Source: Desulfocapsa sp050291935
Lineage (GTDB): Bacteria; Desulfobacterota; Desulfobulbia; Desulfobulbales; Desulfocapsaceae
Direction: 5' to 3'
NCBI GenBank assembly: GCA_050291935.1
Contig: JBNKKR010000002.1
Coordinates: forward strand, 95,618 to 159,617
DNA: 64,000 bases
Shown: positions 24,987 through 32,666 of the stretch, one piece after another
Numbering within the stretch: position 1 is the stretch's first letter
Layout: each line of letters begins with the position of its first letter
Made by a program: the position numbers and the translations under genes
Notes under the pieces: model-generated
The model's database searches: none
What the model saw: the letters and a program-made list of their open reading frames with translations, nothing else
Told to the model about the DNA's origin: nothing

Positions 24987-26594
24987 ATGGATGAAAGTAG
25001 AATAGGGACAACCCCAATTAGCGAAGAGGCTCCAGCGGGCAGTGATATCCGTTATGAAGCCTCTTTTGAAGAGCTTCAAGCCGAGATAGACAAACTTGGT
25101 CTGCCATCTGCCTCCGGTGGTATCGACTGGCAACGGGTAAGTGATCTCTCCACCACCATTTTAACAAAAGAAAGTAAAGACCTGCTGGTGGCAAGTTACT
25201 ATGGAGTAGCACAACTCTATGTCAATAAAGAGAGCGGTCTTACAAATGGGGTTGAGCTGTTCTGCGGTCTGCTCACCACTTTCTGGGATACCATGTATCC
25301 CAAGAAAAAACGAATGCGAGGAAGGGTTGCTGCCGTTGACTGGTGGGTGGAAAAGAGTGCAACCGCCCTTGAACTACTTAATCTGCAATCCATCACCGAG
25401 CCTGATAAAACAGCACTCGTCAGCGGTTGTGAACAGCTCAAGCAATTACTGCAGGACCTCTTTCCTGACCCGCCAAGTATCACGGTTCTCAGCCGAATAA
25501 TAAACGAGTTACCAGTTGCATTCACAAAAGAGGAGAAGGAGCCTGAAAAACAGGCGCAGGAAGAAAAAAGCGCCAAGGAACCCCAAAAAGAAGTTCCATC
25601 TGAAAAGCGCACTCCCCAAAACACGCCACCACCATCGCCACCGCCGGAACCAGTGGTGCAGCATGCAACAGGATCTGCGGACGAAGCCATTAAGGCCATC
25701 CAGGCCTACAACCAACATATCATCCGGGCTGCCCTTTCCCTTATCGAGCAGGACCCGGCAAATCCCCTGGGCCATCGCAGCCTGTTATCCGCGGTCTGGT
25801 CAGACCTTGACACCCTGCCCCAGGCGACGGATGGCAAGACCATTATCCCGGCACCGGAACCCTATATTGCAAGCAGCCTGCAAGACCTTGCTGCCCGCGG
25901 CGACTGGACAAATCTTGTTAACGCTGCCGCAAATCATTTTCCGCAATATATTTTCTGGTTGGATATCCACTATTTTACGGCCATGGGTCTTGAACATCTA
26001 GGTCTTCCCTATCAAAAGGCCTGGGAGGCAGTCTGCCAGGAAACCGCTATTTTCCACCAACGAATGCCAACCATTACAAATCTGGAATTTGCGGACGGTA
26101 CCCCCTTTGCAAGCAAAGAATGCAAAGAGTGGTGCCAAGGTCTTGGCAATGATGGCCAGGCAATGGAGCTAACTCCTGCTCCAAACACTGATCAGCCCTC
26201 TTCTGCCGATGCACAGCATATAAACGAAACGATGGTGCAGGCAAATACCTTGCTCAAAGAGCGAAAACTCAAAGAAGCGGTGACGCTACTGCAGCAGGAA
26301 ATGCAGACCGCACGCTCCACCAAGGAATCCATGCAGTGGAGACTGGTCCTTATCCAAATACTTATGGCGGGTAAAAAGGCGGATATTGCCCTTGCCCACT
26401 GTGAAGAGTTGGCAAGGGATGTGGAAAAACACAGGCTTGACCAGTGGGATCCCGTACAATCACTACTGGTGTATAAAACCTCCTACCTCTGTTTGAAAAA
26501 GGGCTCAACAAAGCTTTTTAAGGAGCAGGGAGGGCAACTGCTCAGTAAAATCGCCACCATTGACCCGGCAGAAGCGCTCAGGATTTCTTCGTAA
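24987..26594 (+). CDS. tssA: T6SS cap/assembly protein TssA
   Basis: 535 residues, ImpA family. The N-terminal ImpA_N domain (about 5-130) has the pattern GSDIRYEASFEELQAEIDK, then the RVSDLSTTIL block, DLLVASYYGVA and FWDTMYPKKKRMRGR. A proline- and glutamate-rich linker (about 175-225) leads to a helical C-terminal part (about 230-535) of the long TssA/VasJ-like type. TssA primes sheath polymerisation or caps its distal end. It lies 17 bases after tssM. A 135-base gap follows before tssB, the widest break in the structural operon. Confidence 0.93.
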   Translation: MDESRIGTTPISEEAPAGSDIRYEASFEELQAEIDKLGLPSASGGIDWQRVSDLSTTILTKESKDLLVASYYGVAQLYVNKESGLTNGVELFCGLLTTFWDTMYPKKKRMRGRVAAVDWWVEKSATALELLNLQSITEPDKTALVSGCEQLKQLLQDLFPDPPSITVLSRIINELPVAFTKEEKEPEKQAQEEKSAKEPQKEVPSEKRTPQNTPPPSPPPEPVVQHATGSADEAIKAIQAYNQHIIRAALSLIEQDPANPLGHRSLLSAVWSDLDTLPQATDGKTIIPAPEPYIASSLQDLAARGDWTNLVNAAANHFPQYIFWLDIHYFTAMGLEHLGLPYQKAWEAVCQETAIFHQRMPTITNLEFADGTPFASKECKEWCQGLGNDGQAMELTPAPNTDQPSSADAQHINETMVQANTLLKERKLKEAVTLLQQEMQTARSTKESMQWRLVLIQILMAGKKADIALAHCEELARDVEKHRLDQWDPVQSLLVYKTSYLCLKKGSTKLFKEQGGQLLSKIATIDPAEALRISS

Positions 26595-26633
26595 GCGGCG
26601 TTTGGTATATAACAAGTTAACAAATAGGGTGAT

Positions 26634-26663
26634 TTGAGACAAAATTCTTGCTATAACTATTTT
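26634..26663 (+). promoter_or_regulatory. Possible promoter before tssB
   Basis: TTGAGA (26634-26639) and TATTTT (26658-26663) are 18 bases apart, 67 bases before the tssB ATG. Each hexamer has mismatches. A separate promoter would make sense, because sheath and Hcp are needed in high copy number. Confidence 0.3.
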
Positions 26664-26729
26664 GTATTGAAAGAGAATCAGCAAATAGAAAGCATTACCT
26701 ACCCGTCAACCACAACATAGAGGCAAATC

Positions 26730-27218
26730 ATGGCAAAGGAAGGTTCTGTAGCTCCCAAGGAACGCGTTAATATTGTATATCGTCCTGCCACCGGGGATGC
26801 CCAGGAAGAAGTAGAGCTTCCACTTAAGATGCTCATCATGGGTGATTTCACCCAGAAAGAGGATGACAGGGCCGTTGAAGACCGGGAGCCAATTAATATT
26901 GACAAGGATAACTTCAACGATGTCATGAAAGAGCAAAATCTCAGCTTAAACATGACGGTGGCCAACAAGCTATCCGATGATCCCGATGAAGAAATGAACG
27001 TGAAACTGGCATTTGAATCCTTAAAAGATTTCAATCCCGATGCCATAGCAGAGAACAGCCCGGAACTCAAAAAGCTTATGGAGCTGCGCCAGGCGCTGAC
27101 AGCGCTGAAAGGGCCATTGTCAAATGTCCCTGAGTTCAGGAAAAAAATTCAAAGTCTTGTCAAAGATAGCGAGTCCAAAGATCAACTGTTAAAAGAACTT
27201 GGCATTGAGGATAAATAG
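26730..27218 (+). CDS. tssB: T6SS contractile sheath small subunit TssB
   Basis: 162 residues, ImpB/VipA family. Visible family blocks are the N-terminal RVNIVYRPATGDAQEEVELPLKML-like start, the MGDF box, INIDKDNFNDVM, and the C-terminal helix with LTALKGPLSNVPEFRKKI. TssB and TssC copolymerise into the contractile sheath around the Hcp tube; ClpV takes the contracted sheath apart. The start is supported by GAGGCAAATC upstream and by the family N-terminus. It precedes tssC by nine bases. Confidence 0.96.
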   Translation: MAKEGSVAPKERVNIVYRPATGDAQEEVELPLKMLIMGDFTQKEDDRAVEDREPINIDKDNFNDVMKEQNLSLNMTVANKLSDDPDEEMNVKLAFESLKDFNPDAIAENSPELKKLMELRQALTALKGPLSNVPEFRKKIQSLVKDSESKDQLLKELGIEDK

Positions 27219-27227
27219 GAGGCAGGT

Positions 27228-28715
27228 ATGGCTGAAGAACAGGAACAGATCGCTCAAGACGAAGAGCAAGTCATAGAAACATCAGGCTCCCTGCTTGAAG
27301 AGATTACCCAGGCAACAAAACTCAAACCGGCAGACGAGGCCTACGATATGGCCAAAAAGGGGGTGGAGGCCCTTATTGCCCAGCTGGTGGAGCCCGGTAA
27401 GGGGGTTGACAAGGTAACCAAAGCGGTGGTCGATGAGATGATCGCTGAAATAGATAGAAAAGTCGGCCTGCAGGTGGACGCCATTCTCCATCATGAAGAT
27501 TTCCAAAAGCTGGAATCTGCCTGGCGTTCCATGAAATATCTGGTGGACAATACCGATTTTCGCGAGAACATCAAACTTGAGATGGTCAATATCTCAAAAG
27601 AAGATTTACTGGACGATTTTGAAGATTCCCCCGAAATCCCCAAATCAGGCCTCTATAAAACGGCCTACACGGCAGAATATGGCCAATTTGGTGGCCAGCC
27701 CTATGCGGCCATGATTGGTAACTATGATTTTGGCCCTGGGCCCCAGGATATCAAACTGTTACAGTCCATTGCCAGCGTGGCAGCAATGGCCCATGCGCCG
27801 TTTATTGCCGCTGCCGGGCCACAGTTTTTTGATATTGAAGACTTTAACGAACTGCCCAATCTGAAAGATCTCAAATCCATCTTTGAGGGACCAAAGTATA
27901 TCAAATGGCAGTCCTTTCGCGAATCGGAAGATTCCCGATATGTTGGGCTGACCATGCCTCGTTTCCTTCTACGTCTGCCCTATGGCGCTGAAAGTGACCC
28001 CATCAAAACATTTGAATACGAAGAGAATGTGGTGGGCAGTCATAACAAATATCTTTGGGGCAATGCCGCTTTTGCATTTGCCACCAGACTGACGGAAAGT
28101 TTTGCCAAGTATCGCTGGTGTGCAAATATTATCGGCCCGCAAGGTGGTGGTTCGGTGGAGAATATGAACCTCCACCAGTATGACGCCATGGGTGCCACCC
28201 AGACCAAAATCCCCACTGAGGTTCTGGTGTCCGAACGTAGGGAGTTTGAGTTGGCAGAAGAAGGTTTTATCGGGCTTACCATGCGGAAAAACAGCGATAA
28301 TGCTGCATTTTTCTCGGCAAACTCGGTACAAAAGGCGAAGAATTTTGGCATATCCAAAGAGGGTAAAGAGGCAGAACTGAATTACAAACTTGGTCTGCAA
28401 CTCCCCTATATGTTTGTCATCAACAGGCTGGCCCACTACCTCAAAGTTCTTCAGCGGGAAAATATAGGTTCCTGGAAGGAGAGAAGTGATCTTGAACTGG
28501 AGCTCAATAAATGGATTAGCCAATATGTGACGGAAATGGATAACCCTTCAGCAAGCGCCAGAAGTCGTCGCCCGCTGCGTATGGCCGAGGTGACTGTGGA
28601 TTCCGTTGAAGGAGAGCCGGGCTGGTATAAGGTAGGGCTGAAGGTACGACCACATTTCAAATATATGGGCGCGTCATTCACCCTTTCTCTGGTTGGCAAG
28701 CTGGATAAAAAATAA
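27228..28715 (+). CDS. tssC: T6SS contractile sheath large subunit TssC
   Basis: 495 residues, ImpC/VipB (EvpB) family. It has the conserved LESAWRSMKYLVDNT, the GQPYAAMIGNYDFG area, PFIAAAGPQFF, FLLRLPYG and YLWGNAAFAFATR blocks, and the C-terminal LKVRPHFKYMGASFTLSLVG. The acidic N-terminus (about 1-25) is where ClpV typically recognises the sheath protein. RBS AGGAGGCAG precedes the ATG. Length and motifs are typical. Confidence 0.97.
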   Translation: MAEEQEQIAQDEEQVIETSGSLLEEITQATKLKPADEAYDMAKKGVEALIAQLVEPGKGVDKVTKAVVDEMIAEIDRKVGLQVDAILHHEDFQKLESAWRSMKYLVDNTDFRENIKLEMVNISKEDLLDDFEDSPEIPKSGLYKTAYTAEYGQFGGQPYAAMIGNYDFGPGPQDIKLLQSIASVAAMAHAPFIAAAGPQFFDIEDFNELPNLKDLKSIFEGPKYIKWQSFRESEDSRYVGLTMPRFLLRLPYGAESDPIKTFEYEENVVGSHNKYLWGNAAFAFATRLTESFAKYRWCANIIGPQGGGSVENMNLHQYDAMGATQTKIPTEVLVSERREFELAEEGFIGLTMRKNSDNAAFFSANSVQKAKNFGISKEGKEAELNYKLGLQLPYMFVINRLAHYLKVLQRENIGSWKERSDLELELNKWISQYVTEMDNPSASARSRRPLRMAEVTVDSVEGEPGWYKVGLKVRPHFKYMGASFTLSLVGKLDKK

Positions 28716-28788
28716 CAAAAAAAGACAAAACAATTTGGTTGCAACTGCTACATGCTGTTAACACACAACAAAGTAAGGAGACAGACAC

Positions 28789-29277
28789 ATGGCACTCAAT
28801 GCGTACTTAAAGCTTAAAGGCGAGACACAAGGCGACATAAAAGGTTCTGTTACCCAGGCAGGGCGTGAAGATTCTATCCAGGTTATAGCCTATTCCCATG
28901 AAATAAAATCACCCCGTGATGCAGCATCTGGTTTACCCACCGGCAAAAGACAGCATGGCCCTCTAACCATCACCAAGGAAATCGACAAATCAACGCCGCT
29001 TCTCCTCAGTGCCATGATTAACAATGAGAACATTAGTTCGCTTGAACTGCGTTTCTGGCAGCCATCCAAAAGCGGCAAAGAAGAACAGTTCTACACCATT
29101 GAACTGGTAAACGCCTCTATTTCCAATATTGAGGCGGAAATGCTCAACAACAAATATCCTGAAAATATGCAGCATAAAGAGAGGGAGCATGTCTCTTTCT
29201 GCTATCAAAAGATTATTTGGACCTTTGAAGATGGTGGAATTACCACCGAGGATGATTGGGAATCTCCTATTTCCTAA
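28789..29277 (+). CDS. hcp: T6SS tube protein Hcp (TssD)
   Basis: 162 residues, Hcp family: NAYLKLKGETQGDIKGS start, the IQVIAYSHEIKSPRD, GPLTITKEIDKSTP, LELRFWQ and YTIELVNASISNIE blocks, and a C-terminal YQKIIWTFEDGG. Hcp hexamers stack into the tube that is fired out of the cell and can carry small effectors. There is no C-terminal effector extension. RBS AAGGAG lies 12 bases before the ATG in a 73-base gap after tssC, and a terminator-like hairpin follows the gene, both in keeping with separate high expression. Confidence 0.96.
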   Translation: MALNAYLKLKGETQGDIKGSVTQAGREDSIQVIAYSHEIKSPRDAASGLPTGKRQHGPLTITKEIDKSTPLLLSAMINNENISSLELRFWQPSKSGKEEQFYTIELVNASISNIEAEMLNNKYPENMQHKEREHVSFCYQKIIWTFEDGGITTEDDWESPIS

Positions 29278-29306
29278 CCACCTGTTGAGAACCTTAGCTG
29301 ACTGAC

Positions 29307-29334
29307 ACACCGGCATCTTATGGGGTGTTTTCTT
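29307..29334 (+). terminator. Terminator/attenuator-like hairpin after hcp
   Basis: ACACC (29307-29311) pairs with GGTGT (29324-29328), and CAT (29314-29316) with ATG (29320-29322) inside it. The run TTTTCTT follows. This could stop part of transcription after hcp and keep tssE and later genes at lower level. Confidence 0.5.
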
Positions 29335-29405
29335 AACAAATCCGGAAAATACCCCTTTAGCCGTTCGCACGTGTACCAGTAATTCACCAGCGGGAGTAGT
29401 GGGCA

Positions 29406-29819
29406 ATGCGGGAAGCCAGACTTTTGGAACGTATTCGTTTTCGTGAACGGGACCCCCTTCGCCGTGAAAATGACAACCCTGCTAAGATGATCGATTCCAT
29501 TCAGGATCATCTCAGACAGATACTCAATACCCGGCAGGGAAATGTACCCATTCAGGAGGAATACGGTACACCCGACTTCACCGAGTTTCTCACCGAATAT
29601 CCACAATCTCTTCGTGGTTTTGAACGAGCAATACGACAGACGATTCTGCAATTTGAACCGCGCTTACGTGCCGTACGGGTGACATTCACCCCCCAGGAAG
29701 AGGATCGTCTTGCGGTAAAATTTCAAATCTTTGCACGGCTTGCAGCCTCGGATGGCAACAAGTCTGTCGTATTTGAAAGCTTATTGGACTCTGATGGGAA
29801 GATTAGCATCAAAAACTAA
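29406..29819 (+). CDS. tssE: T6SS baseplate wedge protein TssE
   Basis: 137 residues, gp25-like family. The N-terminus carries the LLERIRFRE pattern, followed by SIQDHLRQILNTRQGNVPIQEEYG and GFERAIRQTILQFEPRL, a typical gp25 layout. TssE belongs to the TssEFG wedge at the base of the sheath. It stands 128 bases after hcp, behind the hairpin, and has GGGAG before the ATG. Confidence 0.94.
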   Translation: MREARLLERIRFRERDPLRRENDNPAKMIDSIQDHLRQILNTRQGNVPIQEEYGTPDFTEFLTEYPQSLRGFERAIRQTILQFEPRLRAVRVTFTPQEEDRLAVKFQIFARLAASDGNKSVVFESLLDSDGKISIKN

Positions 29820-29861
29820 GGCTGCCTTGAATATTCAAGCTAACCTTTAAGCGGAAAGGCA

Positions 29862-31595
29862 ATGCTTAACCACTATTACTTGCAAGAACTCGCTGCTCTT
29901 CGTGATCTGGGGGCTGAATTTTCTGAGGCGCACCCTTCCATTGCGTCCATGCTCAGCGGCTCTTCTTCTGATCCCGACGTGGAACGCTTGCTGGAGGGCG
30001 TTGCCTTTCTCACCGGCCTTCTTCGTGAAAAACTAGACGATGACTTTCCAGAAATAATCCACGACCTTATCCATCTTATCTGGCCCCATTATCTCCGTCC
30101 TTTACCGTCCAGCGCCATCGTTGCCTTTGAGCCCAAATCCTCTTTAAAACAGCCCCTCAAAGTAAAAAAGGGCGTGCAACTGGCTTCGGTTCCTGTGGAA
30201 GGAACCACCTGCCTTTTTCAAACGGGTTTTGAGGTGGAAGTGCAACCACTTTCGATTGTGGATGCTTCCTTTGTGGAATCGCCGGGACTTCCTTCATCTA
30301 TCTGTATCAAGCTGGAAACAAAGGGTGCAGCCCTTGCCAATTTACAACTCACCACACTGCGCCTGCACCTGGCAGGGGATTACCCTTCCGCCAGCAACAG
30401 ATACTTTATCCTGCGCCATTATCTGCGCCGTATTGTTATCAAAGCAGAAAACCAGGATACCGTTTTTTCTTTATCCAAAGACCATTTGCAACCGGTGGGA
30501 CTTGGCACATCGGAAGGTGTCCTCCCCTACCCCGGCAACTCTTTTCCCGGCTATCGAATTATACAGGAATATTTCAGCCTGCCGGAAAATTTTCTCTTTC
30601 TTGATCTGGTGGGTCTTGATAAATGGCTGGGCCGAGGGGATGGTACCACATTTGAAATTCGTTTTGAGCTGGGCGAAATCCCTTTTCAAATACCCAGAAT
30701 CCGCCGCAAAGACATCGTCCTTTTTGCCACTCCGGTCATCAACCTCTTTCCCCATGAGGCGGATCCCATTCGCCTTGATCACCGAATGAGTGAGTATCGT
30801 ATACGTCCGGCCACCACCAAACCGACCCATTTTCAAGTCTATTCGGTGGACCATGTCACCGGATATATACAAGGGACCGCAACTGCCAGGGAATACCAGC
30901 ATTTTGACCATTTCAATACCCGTGGTGCCACCGGCCCCGTGTACAGTACAAGCCAGAAAAAATCGCCCTCAAGAAGGGTAACGGACAACTATATCTCCGT
31001 AAGCTACCCAAAACAAGACGGCCCTCCTGCTCCGGAAACCTTAAGCATTGGCCTTACCTGTACCAACGGCGTTCTCCCGGAAAACATTCAAGTGGGAGAT
31101 ATTTGCAAGCCCACAAGCTCAACCCCTGAGTTTATCACCTTTTCCAACATTAGCACTCCCACAGCAGGTACCCAACCACCCCTTGCCAACAACCTGCTGT
31201 GGCGGCTCTTGGGACACCTGTCACTCAACTACACATCCCTTATTGATATAAAAAATATACAAACTCTCCTTGGCCTCTATCTCTTTCCTGATACCAAAGA
31301 TAGAACAGCACTGCTGGCCAACGAGAAACGTCTTAAGGGCTTACTGGCAATCCGGGCAAAACATGGGGATAGGCTGGTGAACGGAATCATGATGCGGGGG
31401 AGAGAAATTCATCTTGAAGCACGCTACGATCACTTTGCAAGCAATGGAGATCTCTACCTTTTTGCTTCAATTTTGAATGAATTTTTTGCTGTTTACTCAA
31501 CGTTTAATTCCTTTACCAGGTTTAGCCTTAAAGAGACCTTAAAGGGAGAGATACTTTCATGGCCAGCACGGATAGGGGAACGTCCCCTGATTTAA
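29862..31595 (+). CDS. tssF: T6SS baseplate wedge protein TssF
   Basis: 577 residues, ImpG/VasA family. Family landmarks: YYLQELAALRDLGAEFSEAHP near the N-terminus, DPDVERLLEGVAFLTGLL, DDFPEIIHDL, the HYLRPLPS block, FPGYRIIQEYFSLPENFLFLDL near the middle, and HLSLNYTSL. It is a core wedge protein of the baseplate. Its end overlaps the tssG start by 37 bases, a common arrangement for the pair. ATG at 29862 follows GCGGAAAGG. Confidence 0.95.
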   Translation: MLNHYYLQELAALRDLGAEFSEAHPSIASMLSGSSSDPDVERLLEGVAFLTGLLREKLDDDFPEIIHDLIHLIWPHYLRPLPSSAIVAFEPKSSLKQPLKVKKGVQLASVPVEGTTCLFQTGFEVEVQPLSIVDASFVESPGLPSSICIKLETKGAALANLQLTTLRLHLAGDYPSASNRYFILRHYLRRIVIKAENQDTVFSLSKDHLQPVGLGTSEGVLPYPGNSFPGYRIIQEYFSLPENFLFLDLVGLDKWLGRGDGTTFEIRFELGEIPFQIPRIRRKDIVLFATPVINLFPHEADPIRLDHRMSEYRIRPATTKPTHFQVYSVDHVTGYIQGTATAREYQHFDHFNTRGATGPVYSTSQKKSPSRRVTDNYISVSYPKQDGPPAPETLSIGLTCTNGVLPENIQVGDICKPTSSTPEFITFSNISTPTAGTQPPLANNLLWRLLGHLSLNYTSLIDIKNIQTLLGLYLFPDTKDRTALLANEKRLKGLLAIRAKHGDRLVNGIMMRGREIHLEARYDHFASNGDLYLFASILNEFFAVYSTFNSFTRFSLKETLKGEILSWPARIGERPLI

Positions 31596-32593
31596 CATCA
31601 GAGCTCAAGCTCAGCCTGCTCAAAGAGGGAGAACAGTACTCCTTTGTCCAGGCAATACGTTTGCTGCGCCTATTTCTAGACTCCTCGCAAAAAGAGGACT
31701 CTGTTCCCTACAATCATCAACAGCTCCGTGTCAGGCCACACCTCTCCCTTGGATTTCCTGCAAGCGATATCCATTCGATCACAGAGTATAGTGATGAAAT
31801 GGAACAAAGCAGTTTCCAGATAGAAGCCACCTTCCTCAGCCTCTACGGCAGCGCTTCACCCCTACCAAGTTTTTACACAGAGGAGTTGATCAGCGAATTT
31901 TTAGACGACGGTTCCGCAAGCCGTGATTTTTTGGATATACTCCATCAACGGCTCTACCAGCTCTTTTTTCAAAGCTGGCTCAAATACAGACAATTTCAGC
32001 AGATACACGAAGAAGAAGATAAATCCCATATCACTCGCTTATTCTGCCTCCTTGGTATGGGAGAACCGGAATTTCGTGAAAAAGTACAACATCCCAACGA
32101 GCTTCTGCGCTATATTGGGCTGTTCAGTCAGGCCCCCCGCTCGGCCACGGGACTTAAAACGCTACTGAGTGACGCACTACGTCTCCCCGTTGATGTGCAT
32201 TGTTGCCTGGAACGTAAGGCCAAGATACCAGAAGATCAACGCATACAACTGGGTGCAGACCGTGTGGGTTTGGGAGAAGACAGTTTTCTTGGCGAAGAAA
32301 TTAAAGACCGCATGGGAAAATTTCGCATTAAAGTCGGGCCACTGGATGAGCCAGAGTATAGGGGATTTTTTCCGGGAAGTGCACTGTATAACAAACTCGT
32401 CTCTCTCACTGACCTCTTTATGGCTGACCCACTGGAATACGATATTGAAGTGACCATGGCCAAGCGACAGGCAAAAACGGTCTGCCTTGGGGCAAAACAG
32501 TGGTCTGGACTTGGCCTTGATAGCTGGCTGTTCTCAGGAGAGGCAGTGGGAGAGCAGAGTAACCTCTTTTCACCCCATACAAGAGAACAGTAA
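31559..32593 (+). CDS. tssG: T6SS baseplate wedge protein TssG
   Basis: 344 residues, ImpH/VasB family: YSFVQAIRLL, RVRPHLSLGFPASDI, FQIEATFLSLYGSASPLPSFYTEEL (family hallmark, given here in part), FLDILHQRLYQLFFQSW and the C-terminal GLGLDSWLF. The ATG at 31559, inside the end of tssF, has a good AGGGAGAG site, so the overlap appears real. It completes the TssEFG-K wedge. A 73-base gap separates it from clpV. Confidence 0.94.
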   Translation: MASTDRGTSPDLTSELKLSLLKEGEQYSFVQAIRLLRLFLDSSQKEDSVPYNHQQLRVRPHLSLGFPASDIHSITEYSDEMEQSSFQIEATFLSLYGSASPLPSFYTEELISEFLDDGSASRDFLDILHQRLYQLFFQSWLKYRQFQQIHEEEDKSHITRLFCLLGMGEPEFREKVQHPNELLRYIGLFSQAPRSATGLKTLLSDALRLPVDVHCCLERKAKIPEDQRIQLGADRVGLGEDSFLGEEIKDRMGKFRIKVGPLDEPEYRGFFPGSALYNKLVSLTDLFMADPLEYDIEVTMAKRQAKTVCLGAKQWSGLGLDSWLFSGEAVGEQSNLFSPHTREQ

Positions 32594-32666
32594 CAGGGAA
32601 TATTACTACATTGAAAACTTGGCACGAAAAAACGTTATCCGACACCACCACTGATGGGAGAACAGC

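Noticed and set aside
27969..28523. 184-codon minus-strand frame inside tssC
   Set aside because: Antisense shadow of the conserved sheath gene.
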